Shown: positions 22,306 to 33,880, numbered from the stretch's first letter. The stretch is 64,000 nucleotides of DNA from Siphonodentalium dalli (GCA_032622095.1 CP136063.1:75183980-75247979), one strand, 5' to 3'. Notes: a model not told the origin generated them from the sequence alone. Program-made: numbers and translations.

Positions 22306-23214
22306 CCAGTATCGGAATAACGGCGGTTGTCTAGTCTATCGTTGCCATGTTTTAACCACATGTATGTCATCGCGGTTTGAGAGACTTCCCTTGCTTAATC
22401 GATATCTATTGTGACACTAAGCAGAGGTTTACTGTCGGTCCGTGTGGTATTGATGTAAGCACAGGTGCATCAACAGGCGGCTATATCGAACCACATATAC
22501 AGCCTTTTGTATTTAACCCGTTCAATGCTAAATTGTTTCTTCCATCAGTTATTAGATACTGCATGAAACCGGTACGGGGTGAATATATAAATAGCCTATG
22601 TTGGATATACATAGACAAAATTAATTTATCTTTGGAGACACCCATGTATGCTATTTGACACCTGCGTTATACCTCTGTACGTTTACATGACCAGATTTAA
22701 ACTTTTAAAAGTGAATATAATATAAAGAGCGTTCGTCTAATATAAAGAGCGTTTATACTCTCGTTGCCTTGATATTATCTCAGGTCATTTTTTTTCCTTT
22801 AGAGAAGAAAGGAGATTATATCTTCCCACCCAAAAACAAAACCCCCCTGTCATGTGGTAGAGCACTAAGCGAAGTTCTATTGAGCACTAGATACGCGGAT
22901 ATCGAAATATTTCATCGCGAAAACAGTTCTATGAGGGTTAATTATAGCCAGCAGATAACCATCTTTTAGATATCTAACAGGGCGGTTCTCACTTATGGTA
23001 AGGGGTATCTAAATTCTGTCGATAATAAGGAGTGTACTCTAACTAAACAATTGTAACATTTGTAACACTTATAACACTGTTACAAAATGCCTAGTGGAGG
23101 AAAAATGTACCGGTTTCATGCAATATTTGTCAGTTATAAAAGCAATATATTGGAATGGTCTATTATTCATCTGGGAGCATATTCAGGAAATATAATGAGA
23201 CGATGGATAATAAA
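22306..23214. other. intergenic, nothing recognised
   Basis: Contains a duplicated TAATATAAAGAGCGTT (about 22717 and 22738) and the partner of 20783-20870 at 22311-22385. No gene supported. Confidence 0.45.
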
Positions 23215-23955
23215 ATTGTAGAAGGATTCCTGCTCATTTGTGAGTTATTTTTGTAGAAGGATTCCTGCTCATGTGTGGGTTATTATTGTAGAAGGATTCC
23301 TGCTCATTTGTGAGTTATTGTTGTAGAAAGATTCCTGCTCATTTGTGGGTTATTATTGTAGAAGAATTCCTGCTCATTTGTGAGTTATTGTTGTAGAAGG
23401 ATTCATGCCCATTTGTGGGTTATTGTTGTAGAAGGATTCCTGCTAATTTGTGGGTTATTATTGTAGAAGGATTCCTGCTCATTTGTGGGTTATTATTGTA
23501 GAAGGATTCCTGCTCATTTGTGAGTTATTGTTGAAGAAGGATTCCTACTCATGTGTGGGTTATTATTGTAGAAGGATTCCTGCTCATCTGTGGGTTATTA
23601 TTGTAGAAGGATTCCTGCTCATGTGTGGGTTATTGTTGTAGAAGTATTCCTGCTTATTTGTGGGTTATTATTGTAGAAGGATTCCTGCTCATGTGTGGGT
23701 TATTATTGTAGAAGGATTCCTGCTCATTTGTGGGTTATTATTGTAGAAGGATTCCTGCTAATTTGTGGGTTATTATTGTAGAAGGATTCCTGCTCATGTG
23801 TGGGTTATTATTGTAGAAGGATTCCTGCTCATGTGTGGGTTATTATTGTAGAAGGATTCCTGCTAATTTGTGGGTTTTTATTGTAGAAGGATTCCTGCTC
23901 ATTTGTGGGTTATTATTGTAGAAGGATTCCTGCTCATTTGTGGGTTATTATTCAG
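23215..23955. repeat. 35-bp minisatellite, about 21 copies
   Basis: Units of TTGTAGAAGGATTCCTGCTC followed by ATTTGTGGGTTATTA, spaced exactly 35 bp (for example 23461 and 23496). Variants are CATTTG/CATGTG/AATTTG and GGGTT/GAGTT. Earlier units are more variable than later ones. Confidence 0.93.
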
Positions 23956-24843
23956 AGAATAATTTCAACAATTAAACTACCTATATAATTGAACATCTCT
24001 ACTACGGAAACTACTCGTCAATGGGTATTTATAAAGGGATAATACTCACCTTGATTGGAGGGGCCGATGTCAGTGATTGGAATTTTTGAGTGATCGACGG
24101 TCGTAATCCCCCACATTATTGATTGGTGTTGACATGTTCGTTTGTCCCACAAACTTCACCTCACAATAAATTGCTTCAGTAATTGAGTCGTTAGTTATGG
24201 CCGCAGTGCATCATGTGTCGTGTATTCGCCACCATGAGTTTTTTTAGCTTTACATGTATATAGGGAGTATAAAAGCACATGGAACACTCGACACCGATGT
24301 CCTGCAGACCCCGGAAGCAAAAAGGCAATACATACATAATCATACGCTTAATCACACTCCTTAATTCTGCTTTTCTTTTTCATTTCTGATCATCTAATGA
24401 CATTCGAATACCGTTCTCAACGCTCACATGTAAATGAACATATTTGAACCAATTGACCAGACAGACTGAACTTACCTCGACGGACAAACTCCGCGAACAC
24501 AATGTGCATGAATCATATTCTTGTATATATAGCTAGCTGAAACAGGCCTTTATTCAGCGGCGGATGGGGCTTCAGCCTTTATTCAGCGGCGGCCCTTCTT
24601 TGCGCTTAGTTTTGATCGTTTAAAACATTTGAATTTAAAAAAAAAATTATTAAATAATTTTAATTTTAAAATTAATAAAAAATTTAATTTGTTTTTTAAT
24701 TTTGTTGTTGCACAATTTAACAATTTTGTTATATATTTAGCAGTATATGTTCTCGAAATTGAATGTTTACAATATTCGTTTATAACTACGAACGCAAAGA
24801 GAATGTACGGCTGCATGCGAAACCCAAGTTTATCGACACTTCG
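23956..24843. other. intergenic; short duplication and AT-rich stretch
   Basis: GCCTTTATTCAGCGGCGG is duplicated at 24546-24563 and 24575-24592. The stretch 24632-24700 is almost pure A/T. No gene. Confidence 0.45.
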
Positions 24844-25858
24844 GCCCGGCAACGGACTGGCATCATTGTATATGTTCTCGATTGTTATGGGCGTAATGTT
24901 ACCATTACTTCACCCCGGGCAACGCGCTGATATTACAACTGTTAAAAAGTTGTCCGACATCAAATGTACATGTAAAATACGTAAAATATAAGGTCTGTTC
25001 GATTACATGTACGATCACAAAACGAACGTATGCGATCGTTTTGCTTGGCGAGCAACCAAACTCCATGCAGCGCCTTCTACGTTAGCACTGCGATTCACGC
25101 AGCACCTTCTACGTTAGCACTGTCCCATGCAGCGCCCTCTGTGTTAGCACTGTCCCATGCTACGTTAGCACTGCGATATTGCACTGCCACAAGGATGGTA
25201 CTTTGCGGACCGATAAATCTATTTTTACATATCGTCAGAACTATATTTATTCACATATTATCTTATTTTGACCACCAAAAGTTTGCAATAATGGCAATTA
25301 TTTCGGTATTGATAAGAGCAATAGAGACTGAGTTAGACATAGACAATTTAATCCTAAAACATAAGAACTAAGAACACGTAAGAAATCCTTACCAAATGTC
25401 CTTATGGCAGTGATATCTCAACGGCAACGGACTGGCATCATTTGATCTGTTCTCGATTGTTATGCGCGTAACGTTACCATTACTTCGGGGCAACGCGCTG
25501 ATATCACATCTGTTAAAACGTTGTCCGACATAAAATGTACATGTAAAATACGTATAAGGTCTGTTCGATTACATGTATGTACGATCACAAAACGAACGTA
25601 TGCAATAATGGCATCATTGGATCTGTTCTCGATTGTAATGCGCGTAAGTTACCATTACTTCCGGGCAACGCGCTGATATCACATTTGTTAAAATGTTGTC
25701 CGACATAAAATGTACATGTAAAATACTTATAAGGTCTGTTCGATTACATGTACGATCACAAAACGAACGGATGCGACCGTTTTGCGTCGCGAGCCCATCG
25801 TCATGCGCGCAACGTTGCCACCATTTCACCCCGGGCAACGCGCTGATATCTCACCACA
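24844..25858. repeat. three copies of a 185-250-bp unit with an inner 32-bp repeat
   Basis: Copies at about 24844-25060, 25418-25603 and 25606-25858 share GGCAACG-ACTGGCATCATT, TGTTCTCGATTGT, GGGCAACGCGCTGATAT, TTGTCCGACAT-AAATGTACATG, AAGGTCTGTTCGATTACATG and ATCACAAAACGAACG. Between copies 1 and 2, 25070-25175 holds about four units of CATGCAGC-CCTTCTACGTTAGCACTG. Non-coding. Confidence 0.75.
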
Positions 25859-26336
25859 TCTGTATGTATTGTGTTGCAATTAGTGGCCACAGCATGACTG
25901 CTCGCTGGAGATTATATCCTCGCATCTCATATTGAATTTATCAGATGACGAAGTTAATTCTGTCCACGTTCCGATGCATTGGGCTTTTTGTCGTTGGGTA
26001 ATCTGCGGAATTGGCTTGAATCGATGCTGACATATACGTCTCATTTCATTGCGTCGCACGTGACGTCGATGCCCTGCTCACGTGACATGTAGATGTCATT
26101 CCCTGTCACTTAAATTATTTGCGAATATTTCATCATGATTGTCAGTTCGCTATATCCGCCGTAAATGGGATATAATAATGTGACAGCACTGTTCAGGTTG
26201 AGATGTGTACTTTCCCACAGTCCAGTTGCATGTGGTATTTTGTTATATCCGGTGTCTACAGCATTCGGCGTTGCTGACTGCGAAGGTCTGTCTCTGTCAG
26301 AATATTTGGTCTGATACGTCGTAAGTGAAAGTGTTA
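25859..26336. other. intergenic, nothing recognised
   Basis: No feature supported. Confidence 0.4.
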
Positions 26337-26789
26337 TTAAAGCCACATGGCGGTTTGCGCTCCAAAATACACATAAGATTATTCGCTTTTGAATTGTTCT
26401 CAGTATCGAAATAGGTCGATAAATATATGAACTACCTTTCTACGAGCATTATGTAACCCAAAAAGACGCATTAAAGTAATGAAAAATACAACTGTGAATA
26501 CGGTGTTTGTGTCCCAAACATAAAACAGCCATTTGACAGGGAACAAAAAAGAGCGTTCCGTGGTAGTCTATTCCTGATATGGTAGCAATAAAGAGCGTTT
26601 TTTCTGACTTCTGGCGAAAAGTTGAAAACGGCTGAAAAATGGCTGTGACTTTGGCGAGTGTTTTACAGAGCATACGACGCCAGTCTATCAACAATTCGTT
26701 TAGTTATCGACCTATCGTATCCGTCCCTCTAAACTACGTAGAAAGTAGAAAAAATTAGAAGGAGGTTAGAATTAGCCATGTCCGTTTAA
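26337..26789 (+). mobile_element. TTAA-flanked element B, copy 2
   Basis: TTAA at 26337-26340 and 26786-26789. Ends are TTAAAGCCACATGGCGGTTT and GCCATGTCCGTTTAA. The body aligns with 3834-4270 (inverted) and 62903-63336 (direct) through CCAAAATACACA, GACGCATT-AAGTAATGAAA, GAGCGTTCCGTG and GGCTGAAAAATGGCTGTGAC. Small minus-strand open frames repeat in the copies but are not conserved as proteins. Confidence 0.75.
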
Positions 26790-27415
26790 GTGCTGACTAT
26801 GTGACAATAAAATAATATATCCAAACTCAAGTATGGACATATTTTTCAACAGAATTTCCAAGCGAAGGTATGATTTGGTGTGTATGATGGTATGGTATGA
26901 TTTTATTCTGCAATATATCTATATAAATACAAAATGCAATATACAATGTTTATTATGAAGGTATTATTAGGTGCTGACTATGTGACAATAAAATAAAATG
27001 GACATATTTTTCAACAGAAGTTCCCAGCAAATTTATGTTTGTGCATGTGTGGTAATCTCCAAACATGTAACTTATGATAAAAACTGAAAACGCACCATCA
27101 AATTTCAGCATGAGCTTATTTCTTATTTAAAAACTATCATGCTGCCAAAGTTTCAAATGGATACACACAAATGGAAACTAATCTCCCCACCGGCTTTGAT
27201 TTGAATTCGCTGTAAAATATATGTTTTGGCTGCATACCGTGTATTCTGGTTGGTCTGTCGTTTGTTAGACACCAATTCAATGTTTTACCGCTGAGCTGAG
27301 CACATGTACGATTCTTGTTAATTCGGCGCTGGTGGGTGTAGGAGACGGACCTGTGTCTCGTGGGTTTCCCCACACCGAACCCCGGTCAGTCGCCCTCACA
27401 CACACAGCGCTGAAT
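26790..27415. repeat. 70-bp direct duplication; possible 3' part of a retroelement
   Basis: GTGCTGACTATGTGACAATA at about 26791 and 26971, each followed by TGGACATATTTTTCAACAGAA, forms a direct duplication. The stretch 27180-27415 has no repeat match and no gene. Confidence 0.5.
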
Positions 27416-27720
27416 TGACCAAGTTGGAGATTAATTATTATCATGTTACCCATGTGTATGTATGTATGTACGTATATGTGTATGTACGCGGGTATATGTA
27501 TGTATATGTATGTATGCATGTGTGTATATGTATATGTATATATATATATGTATGTATATATGTATGTATATGTATATGTGCGCATGTATGTGTGTCCCTC
27601 TTGTCTGCACCTCTTGACATTGAATGTGTTATGTTTTTCATATATATGGCTCTATTGTCGCATTATACTTGTATATATGTGATTTATGGGCAATAAAACA
27701 TTGAATTGGTGTAATAAACA
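27416..27720 (+). repeat. TATG microsatellite and AATAAA-rich tail
   Basis: 27453-27590 is a (TATG/TGTA)n-type tract on this strand. It is followed by GGGCAATAAAACATTGAATT and a second AATAAA, an ending often seen at the 3' end of LINEs or of transcripts. Whether this is a retroelement tail or a genuine polyadenylation region cannot be decided. Confidence 0.6.
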
Positions 27721-27846
27721 TCTGAATCTGAAGAAAAAAATCTGTCCGCAACTCATTCGATAAAACATTCTCGAATCTCGATTAAAGGGGTACTGTACGT
27801 CAAATTGAATAAATTCCCGCTAATAACAACAATCTAACATCGATAA

Positions 27847-28521
27847 TCTTCTATATATTTTGAGACTTCCGTATATAAGGGTGTATATGTGTGTGTATAT
27901 CCTTTATAGACTCGAAAACGGCTCGACCGATTGAGCCCAAACTTCCTATCTAAGGGTAAAAAGCCACGAGAAGTGTCATCGGACCATTCGCGAGCTCGTG
28001 CGACCACTCCTTCACCCTTCAACTGCCACCGTAATGAGGATTGATGGGTTAATCGCGTGATAATTAATGAGCGTTTGTATATGAGGCGTCGCTATATATT
28101 AAAGAGCGTTTATCTACTTTAGTGAAAATATACGGCAGGTCAAAACTAGGGATATCGAGACGAAATTTCGTACTTAGGGGTTCCAAGGGACGGGGGAGAT
28201 TTTCGTCGGGTCAGTTCGTCCGCCCGAGCTGACCTTGACCTTCAAACGGGTACCCACAAATGACCTTGGGTGATATCTCGGTAGTCAGCGGTGACATCGA
28301 TGTGAAATTTGTTATGTATGGTCAACTCGGGACGGGAAATATTTTTGTCGGGTTATTTTGTTCACCCAACATGACCTTGACACGGGTACCCGCAAATTAC
28401 CATGGGCGATATTTCGGGCGTCAGCGGTGGTAGCGACGTATGGGGTTACCTTGAAAAACTAAAATTAATGGATCGACCAAACCATGGGACCAATCCCGCC
28501 AGTGGCGGGCTAATCTGCTAG
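27847..28521 (+). mobile_element. non-autonomous Helitron
   Basis: 5' end TCTTCTATATATTTTGAGAC. The 3' end is a hairpin CCCGCC-AGT-GGCGGG (28495-28509), 8 nt, then CTAG (28518-28521): the hallmark TC...hairpin...CTRR structure of Helitrons. The host base before is A and after is T, as expected. The uninterrupted sister of the host element (54314-54868) reads GATAATATATAG at the corresponding point, confirming both ends with no target duplication. The interior has two tandem modules. It carries no Rep/helicase, so an autonomous partner is required elsewhere. Confidence 0.93.
28160..28437 (+). repeat. two tandem 138-bp modules inside the Helitron
   Basis: 28160-28297 and 28300-28437 share GAAATTT, GGGACGGG-GA, TTTTTGTCGGGT/TTTTCGTCGGGT, GACCTTGAC, ACGGGTACCC and GTCAGCGGTG. 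About 70 percent alike by eye. Confidence 0.7.
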
Positions 28522-28997
28522 TATATATATATATATAAGTAATTTGAGTCGAAGGTGCATTCTATGAACCTTAAGATTAACTGGTTATCTTAAAATCAAA
28601 GTCAATAAATTGATATAAATTTAATTTGTGGCTCCATGCAAGAATTTCAGTGTACAAGACGTCATCAAATGAATTGACTGAAAGTGGATTGAGCAACGCG
28701 TGGCACACATGATCATATAACAAATTATGTCAATACGGGGCGTAAACTCAATCCATTCACTGACTAGTGATACACTAACTTATGGGACTATTGTGCATAT
28801 AATATAACATTTATTGCATACAGTTTATTTGCTTGAAAAATGTATAAAAATTACTCGAAGACGATAGTTCTATTTTTGGAATTCCGACTAATCTGCCATC
28901 CTTAACATTACTTCGTACTCAACAGACTGGTTACCTTATTCTACGAAGCATAGACTATAGAAACCTACAACAATATCTGAGTACAGTATCCCTTTAA

Positions 28998-29153
28998 GAA
29001 GCGCGTTGCATGCGTTTTACTTATTCACCCTTTATTTAATGAATACTAATTGGCGAGTAGTTCCCTATTATTATTAATTGTCCTCGAATCATTCAGATTA
29101 TTTCGTCAAAGTCGTCGAAAATGAAAATTTAAGAAATGTAACGGTACAATTTC
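28998..29153. other. short unassigned spacer
   Basis: Lies between TTAA elements I and F; nothing recognised. Confidence 0.4.
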
Positions 29154-29533
29154 TTAAAGTGATGTGAAACACTCCGGTAGAGTGACCAAATAGAAGTGGA
29201 GAATAATCTTTCTCAAAGTAGTAATTTTTACAAATATTATATCCAAATTGACAATACAGGCCGTCATTCTTATATGTTAATTAAATGCAGTGACCCTCGA
29301 TGGCGAAATCGTTTTCGTTAGTTTATCACCGATAGATGCGTCCCGAATCGAGTAGTAAATATTTACAATTGTGCGCAGTTCAGACGATGTTTTCAGACGA
29401 TGATATGCGGTTGATTTGCTTCAAATTTTCAGCTATGTTAGTATAGAATGTTCCATTCATCCAGTTGGCGTAGCGCCTGAATACTAACTTATCAGTTTCA
29501 CGCACCCAAAACAAGTCCATATTATGTCTTTAA
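29154..29533 (-). mobile_element. TTAA-flanked element F, copy 1
   Basis: Bounded by TTAA (29154-29157, 29530-29533). The end TTAAAGTGATGTGAAACAC and, inverted at the other end, TTAAAGACATAATATGGAC share only TTAAAG plus scattered bases, so the terminal repeat is very short. Copies at 34128-34499, 48681-49058 and 57278-58475 (interrupted), and a fragment at 10042. Internal landmarks: CTGATAAGTTAGTA, GTTCAGACGATG, ATGGCGAAATC. Non-coding. Confidence 0.75.
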
Positions 29534-29565
29534 CAACACTATTTTTGCCTCAACAAAGCAAAATG

Positions 29566-30045
29566 AGAACCAGTTCTGGTTAACCCTTTACCCAACAAAC
29601 CGGCCAAAACCGGCCAAATAAAGCTTCAACAGCCTAAAATATCTTCGGTCTGTCTGAATAGAACCATACAAATATGGATATCATTGGAACCGGCTCCTTG
29701 GCCACATTGTGATAGTTACAGTTATGCCCTGTGCCAATGCATTCTCTTATATATGCGAGTCGACCATAGGTCGCCTCGCATATATAAGAGAATGCATTGG
29801 CCTAAAAAAAATCTTTTTTTTAACACTTTTTACCATTTTTTCTTACATTCTTTAACAATTTTATAATTTTTAATGTGTTAAGCCAATGCATTCTCTTATA
29901 TATGCGAGGCGACCTATGGTCGACTCGCATATATAAGAGAATGCATTGGCACAGGGCCCTTCTGTTGGGTAAAGGGTTAAAACACAGACTCAACAGCTAT
30001 CACTACAGCTTAGCTGTGCATGAGTCTGTGTTTTAACTAGAACTG
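29566..30045. repeat. hairpin split by a TTAA MITE
   Basis: Removing 29584-29980 joins CAGTTCTGG-TTAA to AACACAGACTCA. The resulting 25-bp arm matches the inverse of 30021-30045 (TGAGTCTGTG, TTTTAACTAGAACTG) at 24 of 25 positions. The loop contains CAGCTATCACTACAGC. This symmetry shows the TTAA was single before insertion. Confidence 0.85.
29580..29980 (+). mobile_element. TTAA-flanked (piggyBac-like) MITE with double-hairpin core, copy 3
   Basis: TTAA at 29580-29583 and 29977-29980; 393 bp between them. Same orientation as copy 1 and nearly identical to it. Hairpins begin at 29731 and 29882. Inserted into the TTAA of a pre-existing hairpin, which gives direct evidence of TTAA duplication. 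Confidence 0.92.
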
Positions 30046-30540
30046 AATCATAACACATTTCCATACAAACCACTGATGAATAAATAGTTGTCACTCTGAT
30101 AATTCTGACGGTTCATATATTAATGTAGCTGTATGTGTCCTAGGTATGTGTCACAGATGCTGTTTCTCGTGCCATTTGATGAACCGTCGTGTTGTATATA
30201 ACAATTATTCCGCAACAGATGGTGGTATATATACCAGGGACGTGTCTGATGGTCGTACACATCCATAGTTAAGTGGTCCTGCTGAATTTACCTGATGCTG
30301 GTAGGCCAAAGCGATGCTGTTGAGATAATGTAGCGTTATTTTATACCCCCGTAACAAGCTATGGGGTATATGGGAACCAGCTTGTCCGTCCGTCTGTCTA
30401 AGTTCACCTGTAAATATAGGAACTACGCAGTTTAGTAATCTACTGGCGCCCCACTTATGGACCTGCTCCCCACCTAATCACCAGTTCGCTATTACCTTGA
30501 TCTACCGTAAGTACTGTCTTCCAGAGTAGCTGACTAACAC
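30046..30540. repeat. unassigned, with a CCCCCGTAACAAGC dispersed motif
   Basis: 30340-30420 holds ACCCCCGTAACAAGC and GGGGTATATGGGAACCAGC followed by TTGTCCGTCCGTCTGTC, wording that looks like the edge of a dispersed element. A related CTGTCTGTCCGTAAACG occurs at about 30910-30926. No gene. Confidence 0.4.
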
Positions 30541-30546
30541 TTGACT

Positions 30547-30591
<45 letters not shown>

Positions 30592-30619
30592 CTATATATA
30601 TATATATATATATATATAT
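30541..30619. repeat. (TA)n microsatellite
   Basis: About 79 bp of TA interrupted once by GC (30590-30591). Confidence 0.95.
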
Positions 30620-30991
30620 GAAGAAAATACCCCTTTGCACAAAACCCTGCTCCAACATTAGTTAAAACGAACAAAAATCACACAAACCCCGCCAAATGTT
30701 ATAGCTACCAAACCAGCCATAGCCAATATAGCTCTGGAAGGCACAACATCAAACACCATAAAATAACTCAATCATGCATGTAAATATGTTCAGCTGTCAT
30801 CTTGTAAACATTTTGTATTTAAATCGACTGTATTGGGAGAGGGGCCTCATAATTGAAAAAAATTGTGCCCCAATTGTATTATTTACAAATAAAATACGTT
30901 TCAAGTCAAGTCTGTCTGTCCGTAAACGCAACTTTGTCCGAGCTTTTATTTATACATTTTTCGGTCAATTGTTTTGAAGATTGGAATAGTC
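30620..30991. other. intergenic, nothing recognised
   Basis: No feature supported apart from the CTGTCCGTAAACG motif noted for the preceding interval. Confidence 0.4.
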
Positions 30992-31224
30992 TAACACGGA
31001 ACGCTCTTTTCTGTTTCATGCCGTGCACATGGCTGTTGTTTGTTTGGGGCCCAAACACAGAGTTCAACGTTGTATTTTTTTATGAAAATTCGTCTTTCTG
31101 GGGCATATGATGCCCACAGTGAGGGCAGTTCAAGTAGTTATCGACCTATTGCGATACCGGAGGAGATTCAAAAGCGAATATTATTAGGTGTATTTTTGGA
31201 GCGTAAACCGCCATGTGGCTTTAA
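30992..31224 (-). mobile_element. TTAA element B, left-truncated copy 3
   Basis: Retains the right end ACCGCCATGTGGCTTTAA and the CACGGAACGCTCTTTTCTGT and GCCCAAACAC landmarks of 3834-4270; the left half is missing. Confidence 0.65.
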
Positions 31225-31390
31225 GTTGTAATACAACTCATATTTGAAAGAAATTATCTTGTAAGAAGCAATCATGCAATCACTCGTGACATTTCCTCGA
31301 TCTAATATGTGATAAACCAATCGAAGACTCATATGTTGTAATTCCAAAATTGATCATTAAAACGTCTGCAATAGATAGCCATATACGTAA
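31225..31390. other. unassigned spacer
   Basis: No feature supported. Confidence 0.35.
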
Positions 31391-31890
31391 ATCATGCCAT
31401 GAATCTCTACCCTGACTAACGCCCGTAGAGATCATATTCCACCAGTACAAAACCTGGGAACTTTTTGAAGTTTTGACAGGGAACCTTAAAAAATCGAAAA
31501 AATAACACAGGGTATATATTTCTTTGTTATTATCTGTTTCTTAGTAATATACTTCACTATAATAGGTGAAGGTCCCAACTCGAAATTTCACGATTTAAGT
31601 GATTTTTCTTTGCGTTTCATTCAATTATGGAATTTCATGGGTAATTAATTGAATTTTTATTGCGATATTGGCTCTCAAAAGTCACACAAAAGCATGCAAT
31701 TTCGAGTTGGGACCTTCACATATAGGGAAGTACACTATTAAGGAACAGATAATCATTAAGAAATATATTCCCCGTGTTATTTTTTCGACTTTATAAGGTT
31801 CCCTGTCAAAACTTAAAAAATTCGAAGGTTTTGCACTGGTGGAATATGATCTCTATGGGCGTTAGCCATAGTAGAGACTCATGGCATGAT
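31391..31890. mobile_element. fold-back element D, complete copy
   Basis: Two arms of about 205 bp (31391-31600 and about 31685-31890) are inverted copies. Landmarks from outside in are ATCATGCCATGA, CTAACGCCC-TAGAGATCAT, TTTTGACAGGGAACCTTA, TTATTATCTGTT and GAAGGTCCCAACTCGAAAT. The centre is an 85-bp loop. TA-like flanks are possible but not certain. A left-truncated copy is at 5816 and a strongly diverged arm near 45655-45815. Confidence 0.75.
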
Positions 31891-31954
31891 CTACCATTCA
31901 TATACGAAGAATGTCACGAACAAGTCTGCCATCTATATATGTGAGCGTATACTA

Positions 31955-32345
31955 TTAACCCTTTACCCAACAGAACGGCCCTGTGCCAGTGCATTCTCTT
32001 ATGTATGCGAGTCGACCATATGTCGCCTCGCATATATAAGAGAATGCATTGGCTTAACACATTGAAAATTATAAAATTGTTAAAGAATGTAACAAAAAAT
32101 GGTAAAAAGTGTTAAAATGTTAGGCCAATGCATTCTCTTATATATGCGAGGCGACCTATGGTCGACTCGCATATATAAGAGAATGCATTGGCACAGGGCA
32201 TAACTGTGACCATCACAATGTGGTCAATGAGCCGGTTCCAATGATATCCATATTTGTATGGTTCTATTGAGACAGACCGAAGATATTTTAGGCTGTTGAA
32301 GCTTTATTTGGCCGGTTTTGGCCGGTTTGTTGGGTAAAGGGTTAA
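31955..32345 (-). mobile_element. TTAA-flanked (piggyBac-like) MITE with double-hairpin core, copy 4
   Basis: TTAA at 31955-31958 and 32342-32345; 383 bp between them. Oriented as copy 2. The left hairpin has GTGCATTCTCTTATGTATGC changes; the right hairpin matches the other copies. The AT spacer is about 10 bp shorter than in copy 1. Confidence 0.88.
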
Positions 32346-32930
32346 GCAAGCATCTATAATGTGCACTCTAACATGATGGCAAGAGATTATGTACCCTATC
32401 GGAATCCATATATGAGCTATCGCGTGTATACATCGACAGCTTGTTGATTCACATTATCACACATCATACCCCTTGTTTTGAGACCTTCTCTTCAAATAAT
32501 ACAAAATCGAATTTTCATCGCCGTGTGATATCGCGGATGGATTTAAATTCCAAGCGGGAGAACTGATAGAAACAGCGCGGTGTTATCTGGTTTCACCGCG
32601 GCGAGTCTGTGATGCTCGAGGAGTGTCGCTCCAAACCTCTTAACTGATGGGTGCGACACGAATCCTCTGTTTGATATGTTAATTTGGCCCTGCCGGTAAT
32701 GGTAGAAGAATCCACAGATGGATTATGCATTCCAAGTGGTAGTAACTGAGTTTGAATCCACTCCAGGGCTGTCTTTACAAATCCGATTTCCCCACAAGAA
32801 TGTTTATTCTATCTCATTACGCTCTCATTGAGTTTCTTGTCGAGAGCATCTTATGTTTTCTCCCGGGAAAGTTTGTCTGGGGCGTCTCATTCGAATTAAT
32901 TTGCAGATAGATGTCGGAGGGTAAAAGGTA
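32346..32930. other. intergenic, nothing recognised
   Basis: No gene. The stretch 32540-32660 is CpG-richer than its surroundings but has no other signal. Confidence 0.4.
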
Positions 32931-33268
32931 GTGCATGTCCAGTACCATTGTCCGGCTTTATAATGCATATACACGCATGTACTGGTGTAGACACATATCG
33001 GAGGATATATAGAAGGTGGTGAATGTCCAGTACCAATGTCCGGCTTTATATATAGTGCATATACACGCATGTACTGGTGTAGACACATATCGGAGATATA
33101 TAGAAGGTGGTGAATGTCCAGTCCCAATGTCCGGCTTTGTATTGCATATACACGCATGTACTGGTGTAGACACATATCGGAGATATATAGAAGGTGGTGA
33201 ATGTCCAGTCCCAATGTCCGGCTTTGTATTGCATATACACGCATGTACTGGTGTATAGACACATATCG
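32931..33268. repeat. 86-90-bp tandem repeat, about 3.9 copies
   Basis: Units start GTG[CA]ATGTCCAGT at 32931, 33019, 33110 and 33196, continuing ATTGTCCGGCTTT, CATATACACGCATGTACTGG and AGACACATATCGGA. The 145-codon minus-strand frame across it is a repeat artefact. Confidence 0.9.
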
Positions 33269-33602
33269 GACTTATTCAACGTACATGTGAACTATGTATC
33301 CGTAACGTGATTGGTATCTGTATTATGACAACTGCCCCACGTGTGTGTATTTTATCAATAAAAAGTTTATGTTTATGCATAACGTAAGAATAAACAATTA
33401 TTTATTTACCAGGTACAGTCGATATAATATAAACATAAACCATCCAGCGATGGCAAAGCTGGTTCTTATCACATTAAGCGCGGAGTTGTGATCCACATAT
33501 AACGGGGGGGGGTGTCTGATTCGCATATCGACCGAAATGACGATATAGTGACGATATATAAACCTCAAATAAATCAAACACACATGCACATAGTTCGCAC
33601 TT
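33269..33602. other. intergenic, nothing recognised
   Basis: No feature supported. A G9 run lies at 33505-33513. Confidence 0.4.
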
Positions 33603-33880
33603 AAAGGCACAGAATCCGATTCGATGGTCCCCATATATCATCCAACAACAAAAACTTGTCTTCAAAAGACGATGTATAGTTATCAGAATCAGAATCGATT
33701 AATTTCCATGCACTGTCAACTTTATTATAAAATTTTCCAAAAACATTTTATATATCAACATTTTGTTCAACGAAATTTGGTATCGAGAACATGTCGGTCG
33801 GCTCGTCGAATATTTTATATAGGCCGCCAAATATTCCAGGCGGTGAAAAATAACGGATTTCAAAAATCGATATATATGCA
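33603..33880 (+). repeat. dispersed repeat C, copy 2
   Basis: Direct-orientation relative of 4850-5140, with shared ATCAGAATCGATTAATT, ATATATCAACATT and GGCTCGTCGAATATTT. No termini defined. Confidence 0.6.

Larger units (their letters stand above)
27782..28997 (+). mobile_element. TTAA-flanked element I, copy 1, interrupted by a Helitron
   Basis: TTAA at both ends (27782-27785, 28994-28997) with inverted termini TTAAAGGGGTACTGTACG and inverted right end TTAAAGGGATACTGTACT. Apart from the Helitron at 27847-28521 it aligns in inverted orientation with 54314-54868 (555 bp) along its length: 541 bp here after removing the insert. No open frame of note. Confidence 0.85.

Noticed and set aside
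23215-23955. CRISPR-like regular array
   Set aside because: Units are contiguous 35-bp tandem repeats with no unique spacers; the same holds for the arrays at 47200 and 63646. The sequence context is eukaryotic.
32825-33262. 145-codon minus-strand open frame with repeated peptide
   Set aside because: It coincides with the 86-90-bp tandem repeat and changes frame between units.
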